Of a DNA stretch of 57,072 bases, positions 27,676 through 39,540 are shown piece after piece. The stretch spans positions 1-57,072 of the forward strand of contig CDRNVI010000211.1 in the NCBI GenBank assembly GCA_977017575.1, read 5' to 3'. The position numbers and the translations under genes are program-made. A model generated the notes under the pieces. That model had not been told where the DNA came from and did no database searches. It worked only from the letters and a program-made list of their open reading frames with translations. Origin of the DNA: Paramoeba atlantica (lineage: Eukaryota > Discosea). Positions within the stretch are counted from its first letter, which is position 1; every line of letters begins with the position of its first letter.

Positions 27676-29147
27676 CTATAAATTTTCATATTGCTCTTCC
27701 ACAATCACAATATGAGCCCTTTCAAACGTAATATTTCTACCTTCCTGTGCTTTGTGACTGACATATCCATGTAGCTTTGGGTTATCGCTTAAATCTAATA
27801 ATAGCGTATCGGGTAACGTATCGAGTTGGATATTCCCTTCCAAGCAGTTATGGTTTAGTAAAAGCTTTCCTAAATATTCAGGGAGAGAAGTAAAGCCAGA
27901 CACACCGGTAAGGCAATTGTGGTCAAGTTTTAGAGTTTGAAGCCCGGCCGGCATATCTTGCAAATTCAGCGCGCCTGAAAATTTATTATGGCTAGCGATA
28001 AATTCAGAGCAAGGCTCGGGGAGGTCGTTGAGGTGAAGATTGCCCGTAAATTGATTGCGTTTGATTCGTAAAATCTCAAGTGAAGGTGGAAGTGCATCTA
28101 ATTTAAAGGAACCCAGAAATTCATTATCACTGATGTCCAGCTCAATTAACCCTTCCAGTAATTCACTGAGATCTGGTGATCCAGATAGCTTGTTGCGGTA
28201 CAAAAAGAGATGGGTAAGAGAATCAGGTAGGAAGCGAAGATCGATCTCTCCCGTGAGCCCGTTACGCGAAAGGGTAAGTTCTTCAAGTGTATCGGGTAAG
28301 TGCCGTAAGTCTAACGTTCCGGTCAACGCATTTTTGGAAAGATTCAAATCGGTCAGCCCGGTTGGTAACTTATCTAGACTCGACACGCCCGTAAACTTGT
28401 TGCCCGACACGATAAATGAGGTAAGGTTCTCAGGAAGGGAATCCAACTGTAGAGAACCACAAAAACAATTTTGAGAAAGGTTTACATCCTCGAGTAATGA
28501 TGGCAGACCTTGCAAATCAAGTGTACCCGTCAGTTCGTTATCTTGCACACTCAGGTGTTTAAGCGTTCGGGGCAAATTACTCAGGTGTAACTCACCTGAA
28601 AACTTGTTTTGTTCAGCATTGAAAGTTTCCATCTGAACTGGCAGGGCACCAAGATCCATGTCCTCTTCAGACTGAATCGTGCCTGAGAAAAATTTACTGC
28701 GCCAGTAAAGCCGTTGAAACTGAGATTAAGGTACGTGAGATTCGTCGGCAAATTGTCTAAACAAACGGATCCAGAAAAATCTCTCTCCGATACGGATATT
28801 CGCAAAACCGTCTTGGGAAGATGTTCTAAATGCAATGCGCCATAAAATGGCCCGTATGTCTCAAGTTCTGAATCCCCGCCCCACAGAAGTTCCGTGACCT
28901 CTCCATGTTCATTACACACTACTCCAGCCCAATTGCACGCAGCTGTCGATGTCGTCCAGGATGGGTCAGGATGCAATACATCCGCAATGACTCGTTCCAG
29001 CTCATATTCTTGCGGTAAAACAGCCCCGCGTAATTTCCCGGGGCGAGTAGATGGATAAGGTGCCGTCTTATGTGGGACCTCTTGATGCAGTTTCCGCCTT
29101 TTAACAGGGGGTGACTGTTCATCACGCGTCTCGGTAACGCGATTCAT
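27676..29147 (-). pseudogene. LRR protein, NLS-type, internal deletion
   Basis: Close paralogue of the 530-aa gene at 53691. The first frame (29147 to 28581) has SPPVKRRKLHQEV (NLS-like), LPQEYELERVI, STAACNWAGVVC and three LRRs. The second frame (28659 to 27676) has 14 more LRRs and the C-terminus GYVSHKAQEGRN ... EEQYENL. Alignment with 53691 shows a loss of about 122 bp between short A-rich matches (GAGAAAAA), removing roughly one and a half LRRs and shifting the frame. Both flanking parts are otherwise open, so the break looks recent. The upstream flank matches that at 55284. Confidence 0.88.
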
Positions 29148-29216
29148 GTGCTAAATCTAAGGAATATCTGGTCTCTAAAGATAGTAAGGAAGTAAAAGAA
29201 GCGTTATTACTGTGCT

Positions 29217-29560
29217 ATTGCGGTGGTTGTAAAACTACCGCTCTACCCTTGATTATTGAAAAAAAATTGAACACAAACAGTGAAAATATAAAGAGGAACA
29301 CAGTAATATAATAGAACAAATTATAAACGGGGACTCCGGTGGTCCAAAATTGAAAAAGAATTTCTTCGGGGTCTAAGGGGGCGTCTTGGGGGGGGCATAC
29401 CGCACGATTAGTTTTTTTGAAAATATTACTTTTCGAAACAAACCCGCACAAGGGGTAGCCGGGGTCATGGCGCGCATTTTCCACCCCTCTACCCGGGGGT
29501 GACTCCCCCGCGTATCCGCAGGACGGTTCCGCCAAGTTCGGATTTTTTCGGAAAAAACAA
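29217..29560 (-). repeat. M5 foldback repeat, truncated, inverse
   Basis: Starts ATTGCGGTGGTTGTAAAACT and runs through GGACTCCGGTGGTCCAAAAT to CCTGCGGATACGC-like sequence in inverse order. It lies 70 bp upstream of the LRR pseudogene start. Confidence 0.75.
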
Positions 29561-30405
29561 TTTGAAGCATGGACAAAGAAAGTCGTAAGCATTGTACAAA
29601 AACACTTCACTGAAGCCTGACACACTCAGCATGGGAAGAGATTGTGTATGCAAGGAGAGATTGTACATGGCCAAGGATTTGCTGTTGCATACTATGGACT
29701 TCTATGCCACTGCGAACTTGTTGGTCTTCAGAGATCAGTAGACGTTGGTGCAGCGGATGGTTTGTTAAAAATCCGTGGAGGAAAAAGTCGCGAGCACTAC
29801 GTTGTTGACATTGTTCAGACACCAGAAGTGCGTCATTTACTGATGTAATTGAAATCATCATCGACAACCCCTAACTTACTCCCTAATTGGAATAAAGTAA
29901 AGACCAATCGCTTGATAGCGACCGTGGCCGTCCGATCGGGACGGAATGACCATCAAACATGGTCCTTTCACTATCTGCGCCACCACTGCGCTGGGCAACT
30001 GACGCGACAAGGAGTCGACCTCAACTCTTCGACGCGGGAGCTGGATGTCAGGAATCACAGCCACACGGTATTCTATGGAATGATACACGAGTAGTGAACA
30101 TCATGAATATGCATACACATGTAAATGCGTATACATACTTCAATTGTTTTGGTGAAGGTTTAATTTTTATCGCATTACAGATTATTTACTGTACCCCTCC
30201 TACTTAAGAGAACTTCCTAAGAGTCCGCCGATTTTGGGCATTTGCACTTTTAAGTGGGGATTCAGAATTTTCCGGACTCCTAAGAGGGGGGTCGGCATTT
30301 CTTTATATATTTTCATTTCACGACCTACGTAAGCACGCTAGATACCGGTTCCAAGCCCGGGTCGCTTCGTTAATACCCAGTATCATTGGAGGGAAGTGTG
30401 AGGAA
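29561..30405. other. Unassigned region
   Basis: Frames on both strands at 29600-30090 give no family. 30185-30300 contains GTACCCCTCCTACTTAAGAG, a Tc1-type end like those at 34520 and 19400. Confidence 0.3.
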
Positions 30406-30409
30406 GATA

Positions 30410-31740
30410 CAGGGGTGGGCACGAAAATGTGGGGGAGGGGTCAAAATTTCTATAACTTGGCCAATTTTAGAAAATAGTAACGCATTCGAGAGCTCTCGCA
30501 GAGTTACGTGTCACGTGATAATGCGTCTCCCGCGCTTTTAATTTTATTAAAATTTTAAAAAAAATCTTGATTTTTCAAAGTGCAAAATTCTGCAGTTAGG
30601 CCACTTTTTCGTTTTTTTCCTCTTCTTTCTGCCCTCATTTTTGTTCTATGACCCAGAAAAGAGCATTTTCAAACAACATGAAGGTACAGAAACGTGACAG
30701 GGGCTGTTACAGTCCTTGTGGACAAATAAAGGCCTCGCATAGGATCCTCCTCGTGAAGAAATACGAGGAAAATGGCTCTTTTTCCGCCGCCGCACGCGAA
30801 GCAGGTTGTCACGAGAACACTGCGAAGCGTTTTTTTATATTCAGCGATACGAGGAGACAGGGGACGTGGATAGGTCTCCTTACAAAGAGCGTCAATCAGT
30901 TGTCATGACTCCCGAGCTAATGACCCGGGCTATAACCCTCATGGATGAAGGTACACGAGATTTGCCTTACGGAATTCCGTCATGGCCGAGCCTCGTGTCA
31001 ACCCTTCAGTCCGAAGGGTTTCATTGTTCCCGGCGCTCTATCACGCGCACTTTAAAGCGTGAAGGCATCATTTGGCGCACTGTCCCCCGTCATCCAGCTC
31101 TTGCGGCTGCGCACAAGCAGAAACGAGTTGAGCTGTGACGCGAGCTGTCGGAGTGGACCCCTCGTGATCTCGAGTCCACAATTTGGACGGACGAGAAGAA
31201 GTTTACTTGCGGGGGGCGACAAAGATTACCTACCTTTGCCGCAAAGCGGATCCCCCCAAAGTACACCGAGGAGAACAGGAAAAGTGGCGTGGCGGTGATG
31301 GCATTATGGCGTGGATGGGGGTGAGTATAAAATACGGTTTTTTTCCACGAAAAAACAAAGATGATGATGGAAATAAAATTTCAGTAAACGGAGCTGCATT
31401 TAAAGACGCTATGCTAAAAAAAACGGATTTTTTAGTTTTTTGAAGAGACATTCAGGCGCCGTTATGGTGATGGATATTGTCCTATCCACAATACTGCACG
31501 TCGTCATTTTGATGAAAATAGTGTCACAATGCTGGCTCCCCAAGTCCCCTGATCTTAACCCCAACGAAAATATTTGGGGACAAATTGAATCACACACAAA
31601 TACTAAATGTCCTAAAAATAGGGGGAATTGCGTTATGCAATACATTCAGGTATCGAATTATTGAAAGGAGAACATGATGTGTTTTCATGTACTTTACAGA
31701 GCATGCCTAGACGAATTAAGAATGTTCTTGAAAAATGAGG
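30410..31740 (+). pseudogene. Tc1-like element with broken transposase
   Basis: The left end CAGGGGTGGGC follows TA (30408-30409). Transposase pieces: HTH (SHRILLVKKYEENGSFSAAA, 30648 frame), second DNA-binding part with GFHCSRRSITRTLKREGIIW (30806 frame), WTDEKKFTC (first D) near 31183, IMAWMGVSIKYGFF (31300), and SPDLNPNENIW (31545) with the third acidic residue. Frames change several times, and the second catalytic region near 31480 is in a different frame from the third. No right terminal repeat was found. Closest in motif to the element at 4757. Confidence 0.78.
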
Positions 31741-31981
31741 TCGTTGCCCCACTGGCCAGGATACCTGTCCAGTAAGTTCAGCGACCCATTGTCTCGGCGC
31801 ATGAAACGAGCCAATGCTTGCCTGGTACCGTGACTGCATACACAATGTTTAAATTAAAAAAAGGGGGGATCAGAGAGAGGCTCTAGTACTCGCAGGAAAA
31901 ATAAATAAATTAAAGGTGATTAAAGGAACCACAACTAGGAGGTAAAGATGCTGTGTTATTAAATTTGTAGCGTTTTTCTTA

Positions 31982-33926
31982 ATGGCTTGTGTTGCGCATG
32001 GATGTTGCACATGTATCTATACAAAGAGATGCAATACTTTATTCGATTTCGTAGACCTGCCTTTTAAAGTTTCTTGGTCTGTTGTTTCTCTAATGATACG
32101 CTCGCAGCGACGGACACCGGCACAAGATGTCGAATCTAATCCTCCTGATAGTCAAGAAAATGAGGATCGGTTACCGACACTGTGTGGAAGCCGAATCAAT
32201 CTGAAAAACATGCTGCAATTCCAGAGGAAATTGGAATTAAAAAAGGTTGCTAGTTATACGAGTGAGATGCCCGAAGATCCTTGCGGGCTCGCGGGGATGA
32301 AATTCACCGACATAGCTTACCAGGATGAAGGCTTGGAAAACAAAGCTATAATAACTCGAAAGATCCTCAGCGTCAGATCTTCGGGGGATGTGACGTTCTT
32401 GGAAGAGTCCTTAACAGAGAGCAACAATAACAGAGAACAACAGGATACCCAGTCAAACTTCGTCAAACGTGTAGATTTCTTGAATGAAGGTCTCCCATGA
32501 TTGGTGGCTAAGAGCAGTATGTTAACGGAAGCCTTCCTTTCGTTCGTACGATCATGTCAAGAAATACGCCCAACTCATACGCGTCACAATAATCGAGCTA
32601 AATTACACTTTGGAATACCTGTCGGCTATACGCTACTGTGGGAAATGGTGTGCCAAAGCGCGGCAAGATCCTGAACTTTTCGAAGCGGACACAAGATACG
32701 ATTCGTTCAAAAAATCAAGGAAAATGCAAAGCGAAGCAAATGCCCCAATTCTACGCCCTTGTATCCATCATTCGTACCTTGGTTAAAAGCTTTGAACCTT
32801 ACTCTTCGGAAAGCACGTAGCACTCCTGAGCAAAATTATCCAAGCGAATATTTGGACAGAAAAATGTTGCTTCAGTTAGTTTACCACGTCCGTTGCAAGG
32901 CGGGAAAGAAAGCTCCTGCTGTCTTTAATATCCAGTAGAAATATATTACTCCTCCCACCATTAGGTACATTTCTTGGGTTCGATTTTCGATGGGAAGAAA
33001 AATTTCTTCTTTGGAAGCATGCTGCTCAGAACATAGAAAATTGGGACAAAATACAGATTTTGAATTGCCACAAAGTGCGCGATATTCTACACGTGACAGG
33101 TATAATCATGTGGGACACCCACTTGAGAAACGTGCCTTTCGCGAAAGGCCTTTGCTCGAAGGGCGAGTGTTTAATAATGAGACCGAGATGTTGCTTCTGA
33201 AGGACGCCATGATCCGGATATTGCAGAATTATGAAAGTGTGCGGAAGCAACCCAGACTGGTATCGAGTTATGCGATTGCCTTTTCGGACGCTCGCTATCT
33301 CGTACGGGATACGGTGTATATGATACGTGTGGATGCGTTTTGATTGAAAGGTCTATTCCCGTGCACGGAAACTCGGATATTTACACGTTGGAATCTCGGT
33401 CCGCGAAAGCAGCTCTTCCAGAAGGCTGGAAACTGGCTCCGCACGTGCTTTTAGGCTGTGACAACATGGACGCAGTGCACTCTCTGCAAAGAAAAACTTC
33501 GAGCAGAAAAGAAATTTGTGATGAATTGTTGGAAATTGAAAAACAGAGCTGCGAAAATAATTTAAGCAGTCAAGTATTTTATATTCCTACTACTAACACT
33601 CACAGTATAACCGGTGTCGCTTACAATTTACTAAGTGAATCCGGCGTTACATACGGTATATGGGTAAATCCCTGGAAAACATATGCAAGGGTGACAAGCG
33701 CAGAGCTGCTTTGCTAGCTGCTGTTTCATTGACAGGTTCTATATCAGACCCATTCATTATATGGAATGGTGTAGAAACCCATAGTGGTGCACATGTTCGT
33801 CTGCTTCTAGCTCCGTACAGGATCAAACTTCCAATCACGACAGTTCTACTGGGGTACTACTTGAGCTTATCCATTGCATTTTGCACCCCTATTACGTTCC
33901 AGTGCGTGATAAAAAGAAGTTTGTAA
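31982..33926 (+). pseudogene. Unidentified decayed coding region
   Basis: A protein-like frame begins MACVAHGCCTCIYTKRC at 31982 and stays open, apart from a few interruptions, to 33343. Other frames continue to 33926 (for example LPEGWKLAPHVLLGCDNMDA and KRRAALLAAVSLTGSISDPF). Composition and codon use look coding. I recognise no domain and cannot tell a dead host gene from an unusual mobile element. It is broken in several places. Confidence 0.35.
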
Positions 33927-33929
33927 TGA

Positions 33930-34430
33930 AATTGCCTTTGATATTTTTCATCGACTGTTGCAGTGTTCGCATTAGCTCGAGTACTCAAGAGCAGATTAAT
34001 GATGATTGTCGAGAAGGTGCTGCATTTGATTAAGAACAGTATGTGTTTCTGCGAGATGCACTGGAAAATTTCAGCCTTGTGATGTTGGTGTTCGTGATCG
34101 ACTCAAACAAAGGTTACGTTATGAGCGCTCAAGTATTGCTGTTCAGAAAATTCTCCTAAGTATTGCCGTTCAGAAAAATCAAAGGGACAACATATCGGAA
34201 CATCAAAAACGCTCGGGAACAAGATATCCAAGGAGCAACTCCTTGAGTCCATCACACTCTCGTGCAACTATACGATAAGCCCCAAGCAATGTGGCGCTAC
34301 TGTAAGCGCCTGGGAAATCCATGTACCTATCCACAGTATGGAAAACTCCAATTTCATGCGCACAACACCACGCACGACCATTCGCTTGAAAAAAGAAAAA
34401 ATGCGAGTTTCGTTTGTTTGTTTTTTTGAA
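33930..34430. other. No gene recognised
   Basis: Coding-like scraps may continue from the region on the left. Nothing identifiable. Confidence 0.3.
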
Positions 34431-34460
34431 ACGTGACAAATGACTATGGGGGGCTAACAT

Positions 34461-34534
34461 GTGACAGATAACTAGGGGGGGGGGGCAGTATAATTATAAA
34501 TCATAATACTGTACCCCCCCTACTTATCTGTCAC
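34461..34534. repeat. Foldback pair of Tc1-type ends
   Basis: GTGACAGATAACTAGGGGGG and CCCCCCCTACTTATCTGTCAC face each other around CAGTATAATTATAAATCATA ... ACTG, forming a 74-bp palindrome. GTGACAGATAAG recurs at 34552. Confidence 0.75.
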
Positions 34535-34617
34535 TACTTTTCGCGAAAAGGTGACAGATAAGTGTTTTGTAGAAATTAAACACTAAGGAGGGGAGAGGAA
34601 AGATCAATGAAAAAGAC

Positions 34618-37063
34618 GTGAAAAACAGATAAAAAATGAACGGAAAAAGAAAACGGCGCCGCTTCACTGACCCCGAACGACAATTCAATGAGTGCAAATG
34701 TTTTTGTCCGCAGCTGCGTTCCTTGTCTTGTGGCAAAGACGAACTTGTCATGCAAAGCTGCACACGCTTTACTTCGTAACTATGAAGAATTACGCCCTAA
34801 GAGAGCAAATACTGAAGAAATTCTCCATGCACTTGGCAACAATCACAGGGTCATGCGTGATTGCGAGAAGGATTTGGCCAACGAAATATGGGAAACAATG
34901 ATTTCAAAAATCGATATTCATCCTTTCTTCGGGGTAGCTGTGAATGCTGGGGTTGACGAGCACGTATTAGTAGGGGTAGTGTACACCCTTGTACAGCTTC
35001 ACTTACCCCCCCCTACAGGTCTTGTATTTTGTTCGACTTTGGAAATGCAAACATTTCCATTTGGTATGGGACTGTTTTTTGATCCAATCGTCTCGAATCC
35101 GCTGTCCTTTTCACTTGAGCGACCTTTTTTTCCTCCGAGACCTTAAAACTTCTGTCGAAAAACCCGATTTTGTTTTGCCCACCCAAAAAAAAACTTTATT
35201 TTCAGTTTTTTCCTTAATGGCCAAGAGGTAACTGGCTTCCTCTTCTCCCAAATCCACCGGAAAGTCGAACCCTGATCATAGCACGGTACTAGGAACTATG
35301 ATCCTTGCATGCTTTAGCTAAAAAGAATAGACACGAAATACAAGACGCTATGCTTCAAACATCCGACCATTTCACAGTACAACATGTTGACGAGCTAAGA
35401 AGTCCATTCAAAAACTATCGCAAACTACTTCAATTTGTGATAAAAAAGAAAGGTTGTCATATTGGATATTGAATACGTATCTAGTGTCATTTTTGCGTTA
35501 TCTAAGCATGATTTAGCAATATCTATTACCACCTATGTACCATCCGAAGCGCAAAGCATTCAACAGCAAAGAAACAGCTGAGAGTTTGGTTAATACATTG
35601 AATTCTATTCTCGGCATTACTCTGGTACGAAAATTGAGATTTTTAATGGTGGATGGCTGTGCCGTTAACTGCGTGGCCCGTGATGAGGCAGAAGAATAAA
35701 AAAGAATATATGATCACGTTCAAAGAATTGGGGAGTCAGACTGGATAAACTTCGGAAACCGGGCCGTGGACATGATGCCACACGTCTCCTTACTATCTTG
35801 CTTTCGTCATTTTCTCAATAACCTCGCGATGGATGCGGTGAAACCCTTTCAGGAAACACCCCTTTTTGAACTTAAAAAACTCTTCAGACAAACTTTTTAT
35901 GGACAAGATCTGTATGAAGAAGGGGCGGTATCGTGGTGTGGCCCTAGACGTTCTTCTTGGATCTTTCGACGAAGAAACTAACAAAGCGGAACAATTTTTC
36001 ACTCAATGGTATGGGGGGCTGTCTAGCAATAAACTGGACGATGAATATCATACAGAGCTGGTGTGTCAGCTTCGTAGCAGCGTACAGATTTTGAAACAGT
36101 ATGCTCCCGATGAAGTTGATCTAATTTTGGCGGAACTGAACGCTCAGCATGAAAATATTCCTCGGTGTCGTGACGCACTTTCATTGTATGGACCTCAAGT
36201 AATTGAAGCTGCTCGTAGAGCAAAGGATGTACACGGCACTACGGCTCCTAAGTTAGGAGGAGTTACTCGCTGGTGTCATGATAAGTTCAGCAGCATTTCC
36301 TTCTTTTCTACTCAGTTACCTACTGTTGTCGCGTTCCTCAAGCAAGAACTGAAAAACCCCCGAGTCTGTCAGTCTGTACGTAAGTGTATGGATCGTATTG
36401 CTCGGGGAGGGGTAGATAACCTTGCGACTTCCGCAAAATATTTTCTTGAAGAACTAGCTCCTATCCAGAAAGCGTTACAGAAATTTTTGGATTTAGACGG
36501 TACGCCTTTAGCAACGGGAGTTTGGCCAACTTTAGAAAGATTACGGAAGGCTAGTCGGGGGGAAGCTGCAGTGAAGCTTTTGAATGTGCCCTCAAGCATC
36601 ACATAGATCGACTTTCAGTTCATCACAATATGAAATATTGGAAGACGTCATGTGGTTTGCACCGGATTTCATTGCACTACGCGCCCGGAAAGCCGATCTC
36701 AAACCAATTGATTTCAGTCGTGCTAATGACCTTTTTCGAGGCGGTTCTCCCATTTTTCAAATTACGAAAAATAAATGGAGTGAATATGTGAATTGCGTCG
36801 ACTACGAATGGGATTCGCGAGTGCACAAGTGCGAATTGCATTGGTGGCAAACAGTTGGAGTCTACAAATACCCAGGGATACACCAAGCGGCGATACATTA
36901 TTTATGGGTACCCCCTTTAGTAACGAAATGTGATTCCTGGATGTCGGTTATGAACACCAAGTACAACTCCCGTCAATCATCCATGGGCACTCAAACAGTA
37001 CAAAACTCTATGCTGTTACGGGGGAACTACGACAAACTCGGGTATCTTGACAATTTGGAATAG
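34618..37063 (+). pseudogene. hAT-like transposase with nested Tc1 fragment
   Basis: N-terminal part about 34640-34975 (KRKRRRFTDPERQFNECKCF, SCKAAHALLRNYEELRPKRA). After the nested insert come FLMVDGCAVNCVARD (35640, first D region) and CFRHFLNNLAMDAVKPF (35800). Then GVTRWCHDKFSSISFF (36260) corresponds to the TRWNS motif, and WWQTVGVYKYPGIHQAAIHY with WVPPLVTKCDSW and NSRQSSM (36840-36980) to the hAT dimerisation region. Main intact frames are 35866-36606 and 36584-37063. Frames change several times, so it is inactive. No hAT terminal repeats were found. It is the only hAT transposase here and could have mobilised relatives of the mini-element at 27095. Confidence 0.65.
34979..35515 (+). 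mobile_element. Tc1-like fragment nested in hAT gene
   Basis: The left terminal repeat TGTACACCCTTGTACAGCTTCACTTACCCC and the following 500 bp match the derivative at 6811-7574, including KKGCHIGY just before 35472 and GCGTTATCTAAGCATGATTTA at the right. The right terminal repeat is missing, so the insert is truncated. Confidence 0.78.
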
Positions 37064-37189
37064 TTAGGATCCGCGGGAAATGGGGATTCGGGGGAACTTC
37101 TTTCAAGCTTCCGAATTACTCAATAAATAGGCTGCTGATGCGAGTCTGCTTTTCTTCTGATACATCATAAATTTTAGGCTCTGGCGCCC

Positions 37190-37293
37190 GCACATTAATA
37201 ATGCATACTCAGCGGCACATTGATAATGCATATAGCACATTGATATTGCATATAGCACATTGATATTGCATATAGCACATTGATAATGCATAT
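37190..37293. repeat. 20-bp core/spacer array, locus 2 (inverse)
   Basis: Five units of GCACATTGATAATGCATATA, the inverse of the array at 37716. The two arrays flank the inverted-repeat segment at 37294-37715, so the whole is a large palindrome-like structure. Confidence 0.85.
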
Positions 37294-37640
37294 CGCGCGA
37301 CCCCCGCTAAATAGGGGGGGAAGATGGTAGTTGTGGGGTATGGAGGCCTTCACGCAACTCCGGGGCCTCACCGGGAGCAAAGGTGAATTTATTGGGTACC
37401 TCGGCCAAGCATCTTTACGTTCCATTTACGGTTCTGTTGTGCAGACGGGTAAACAAGATCTAGGTTTCGTTTTTGGGTGTCACACTTTCACGTCACTCAG
37501 TGGCCCGGCCGGCCCCTCCGTGCGTTCGGCCTCTCATATTCCCCAAAACAACTACCACCTTCCCCCCATTTATCACGGGTCGCTCGCGCGACCCCCGCTA
37601 AATAGGGGGGGAAGGTGGTAGTTGTGGGGTATGGAGGCCT
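37294..37640. repeat. GGGTCGCGCGA inverted-repeat element
   Basis: CGCGCGACCCCCGCTAAATA at 37294 recurs at 37587, each followed by GGGGGGAAG(A/G)TGGTAGTTGTGGGG. 37545-37635 is an inverted repeat around TCGCTCGCGCGACC. GGGCCGGCCGGGCC-type sequence at 37500 matches 11060. Confidence 0.65.
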
Positions 37641-37715
37641 CTCGCAATTCCGGGGCCTCACCGGGAGCAGAGACGAGTGTTCACTATTTCTTGAAAACAC
37701 CTTTAATTTCCAAAT

Positions 37716-37971
37716 AATGCATCATCAATGTGCTGTATGCATTATCAATGTGCTATATGCATTATCAATATGCTATATGCATTATCAATGTGCTATATGC
37801 ATTATCAATGTGCAGTAACTATGCAATATCAATGTGCCGCTTAGTATGCACTATCAATGTGCTATATGCAATATCAATGGGCTATATGCATTATCAATGT
37901 GCTATATGCATTATCGATGTGCGGCACGTTATGCATTATCAATGTGCAGTAACTATGCATTATCAATGTGC
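37716..37971. repeat. 20-bp core/spacer array, locus 3
   Basis: About twelve units of ATGCATTATCAATGTGCTAT. The ATGCATTATCAATGTGC part is nearly fixed, while the remaining 3-8 bases vary (TAT, AGTAACT, GGCACGTT, CGCTTAGT). It abuts the M5 element at 37981. Confidence 0.88.
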
Positions 37972-37980
37972 GAGTGGGTT

Positions 37981-38797
37981 TTCGTTAAACGCGGTGGTTG
38001 TTTTCAACTTAGAAGTCACACATGCTGCGCGCTTCGCGTATGAAACTACCACCTCGTTTAACGAAGAGCCTAAAAAAGGAAATTTGGCCTGGAAAGCTGA
38101 ACGGAAACATTCTAGACAAAAATAGCCGATTTGCGGGTAAAAATTTGCGGGATGACTTTTTAGTATTTTTGCTCTCAGAGCACTAAATCCGACATTTTAA
38201 TTGAACGTATTGGGTAGAGAATGCGACTCCAACCACACCATTCTTTCGACACAAAAAGGCCCCTTGGGGTCCGAAAAATATTTTTTCACCCTTTTTAGTC
38301 AAAAATGGGCCATTTTCGCGGGCATACCACGGCTCGAAGAAGAGATACCTTGCGAAAACAACTGCCCAGAAAGCTAGTATAGGCCCCAAACTATCGAAAT
38401 ACAATAGGGGAAACGATTTTGGAAAAATATTTTTTTTGTAATTTTTTTCGCTAAGTTGAAATTTTTTTCAATTTTTTTTTCCGAAAAAAATTGAACTTGG
38501 CGGACCCGTCCTGCGGATACGAGGGTGGGTCACCCCCGGGTAGCGGGGTGGAAAATACGCGCCAAGACCCCGGCTACCCCTTCTGCGGGTTTGTTTCGAA
38601 AACTAATTTTTTCAAAAAAAATTCGTGCGGTATGCCCCCCCTAGACCCCCCATTTTTTTCAATTTTGGACCACCGGAGCCCCCGTTTATAATTTTTTCTT
38701 CTACTATATTACTGTGTTCCTCTTTATATTTTCACTGTTTTTGTTCACTTTGTTTTCAATAATCGAGGGTAGAGCGGTAGTTTTACAACCACCGCAA
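37981..38797. repeat. M5 foldback-ended element, full copy
   Basis: Begins with a palindromic MITE-like arm pair (37981-38078, outer end lost). It runs through conserved body sequence (CTCTCAGAGCACTAAATCCG, CCGTCCTGCGGATACG, GTCACCCCCGGGTAG, GGACCACCGGAGCCCCC) and ends GCGGTAGTTTTACAACCACC. Homologous along its whole length to 55821-56705. It carries no protein. Confidence 0.82.
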
Positions 38798-38799
38798 TT

Positions 38800-39540
38800 C
38801 ATAACCCATTATAATATTGTTGTATTGATTTATAATTATTTATAATGTATGGATGTTTAATGTATTGTTTGGAGAATGTTTTACTACTACTATTACTAAT
38901 AACATCTACTCTGATATTTAAACTGATATGTTCTGGGGTTTTTTCCATGTTTTGTCTCATACTTCAGGTCCATTAAGGATAAACTTTCCCCACACTTAAA
39001 TTTTACTCGTATTATTGCAACGCGAGATATTTTGTGTTTACCTATACAGCAACAGTAAACGCCACAAGCTTATACTATGACAATGACTAGTACAGTCAGA
39101 ATTTTCCGTATCTTTATTTTATTAAACTTCATTAATTGCGTTTCTGAACATGTTTCAATTAAAAGTTGACGCATTTAACACGGTTAGAACTTCCTAGCGG
39201 TCTGACGGACAACCTGGCGACAGCCACACGTTGCTACTTTCTTATTCTCTAATAGTCATCTATTCGTCCGAATACCATAGGGTTGTAGATGTATGCTTGG
39301 CAAGGCTTAAGTCTGAGTCTTTGTCGGGTTTATTTCGTGTGAGGTACGAAGAACGTCCTCGCGCAACGCTGCCGTTCACCCCCTTTTCTTCCACTGGTGT
39401 AGTTCTTTGCGCAGTGGAGGTTTGTAACCCCAGAAAAGCGAAACGAAGAATTGCTTCCCATCGCCCGCGCAAGCCCTGGACGTTGCGTGGCAGCGTGTCC
39501 AACGAGATTCGGAGAACCCGATAGGTTCTGCTGTGAAGGA
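38800..39540. other. Mostly featureless; LINE 5' flank
   Basis: AT-rich. A frame at 39231-39524 upstream of the endonuclease may be LINE 5' sequence. Confidence 0.3.

Noticed and set aside
29600-30094. Possible gene on either strand
   Set aside because: No frame is protein-like throughout and no motif or repeat copy supports it.
37103-38125. ORFs of the MHYQCAICNINVLYA type
   Set aside because: They are translations of the 20-bp tandem array.
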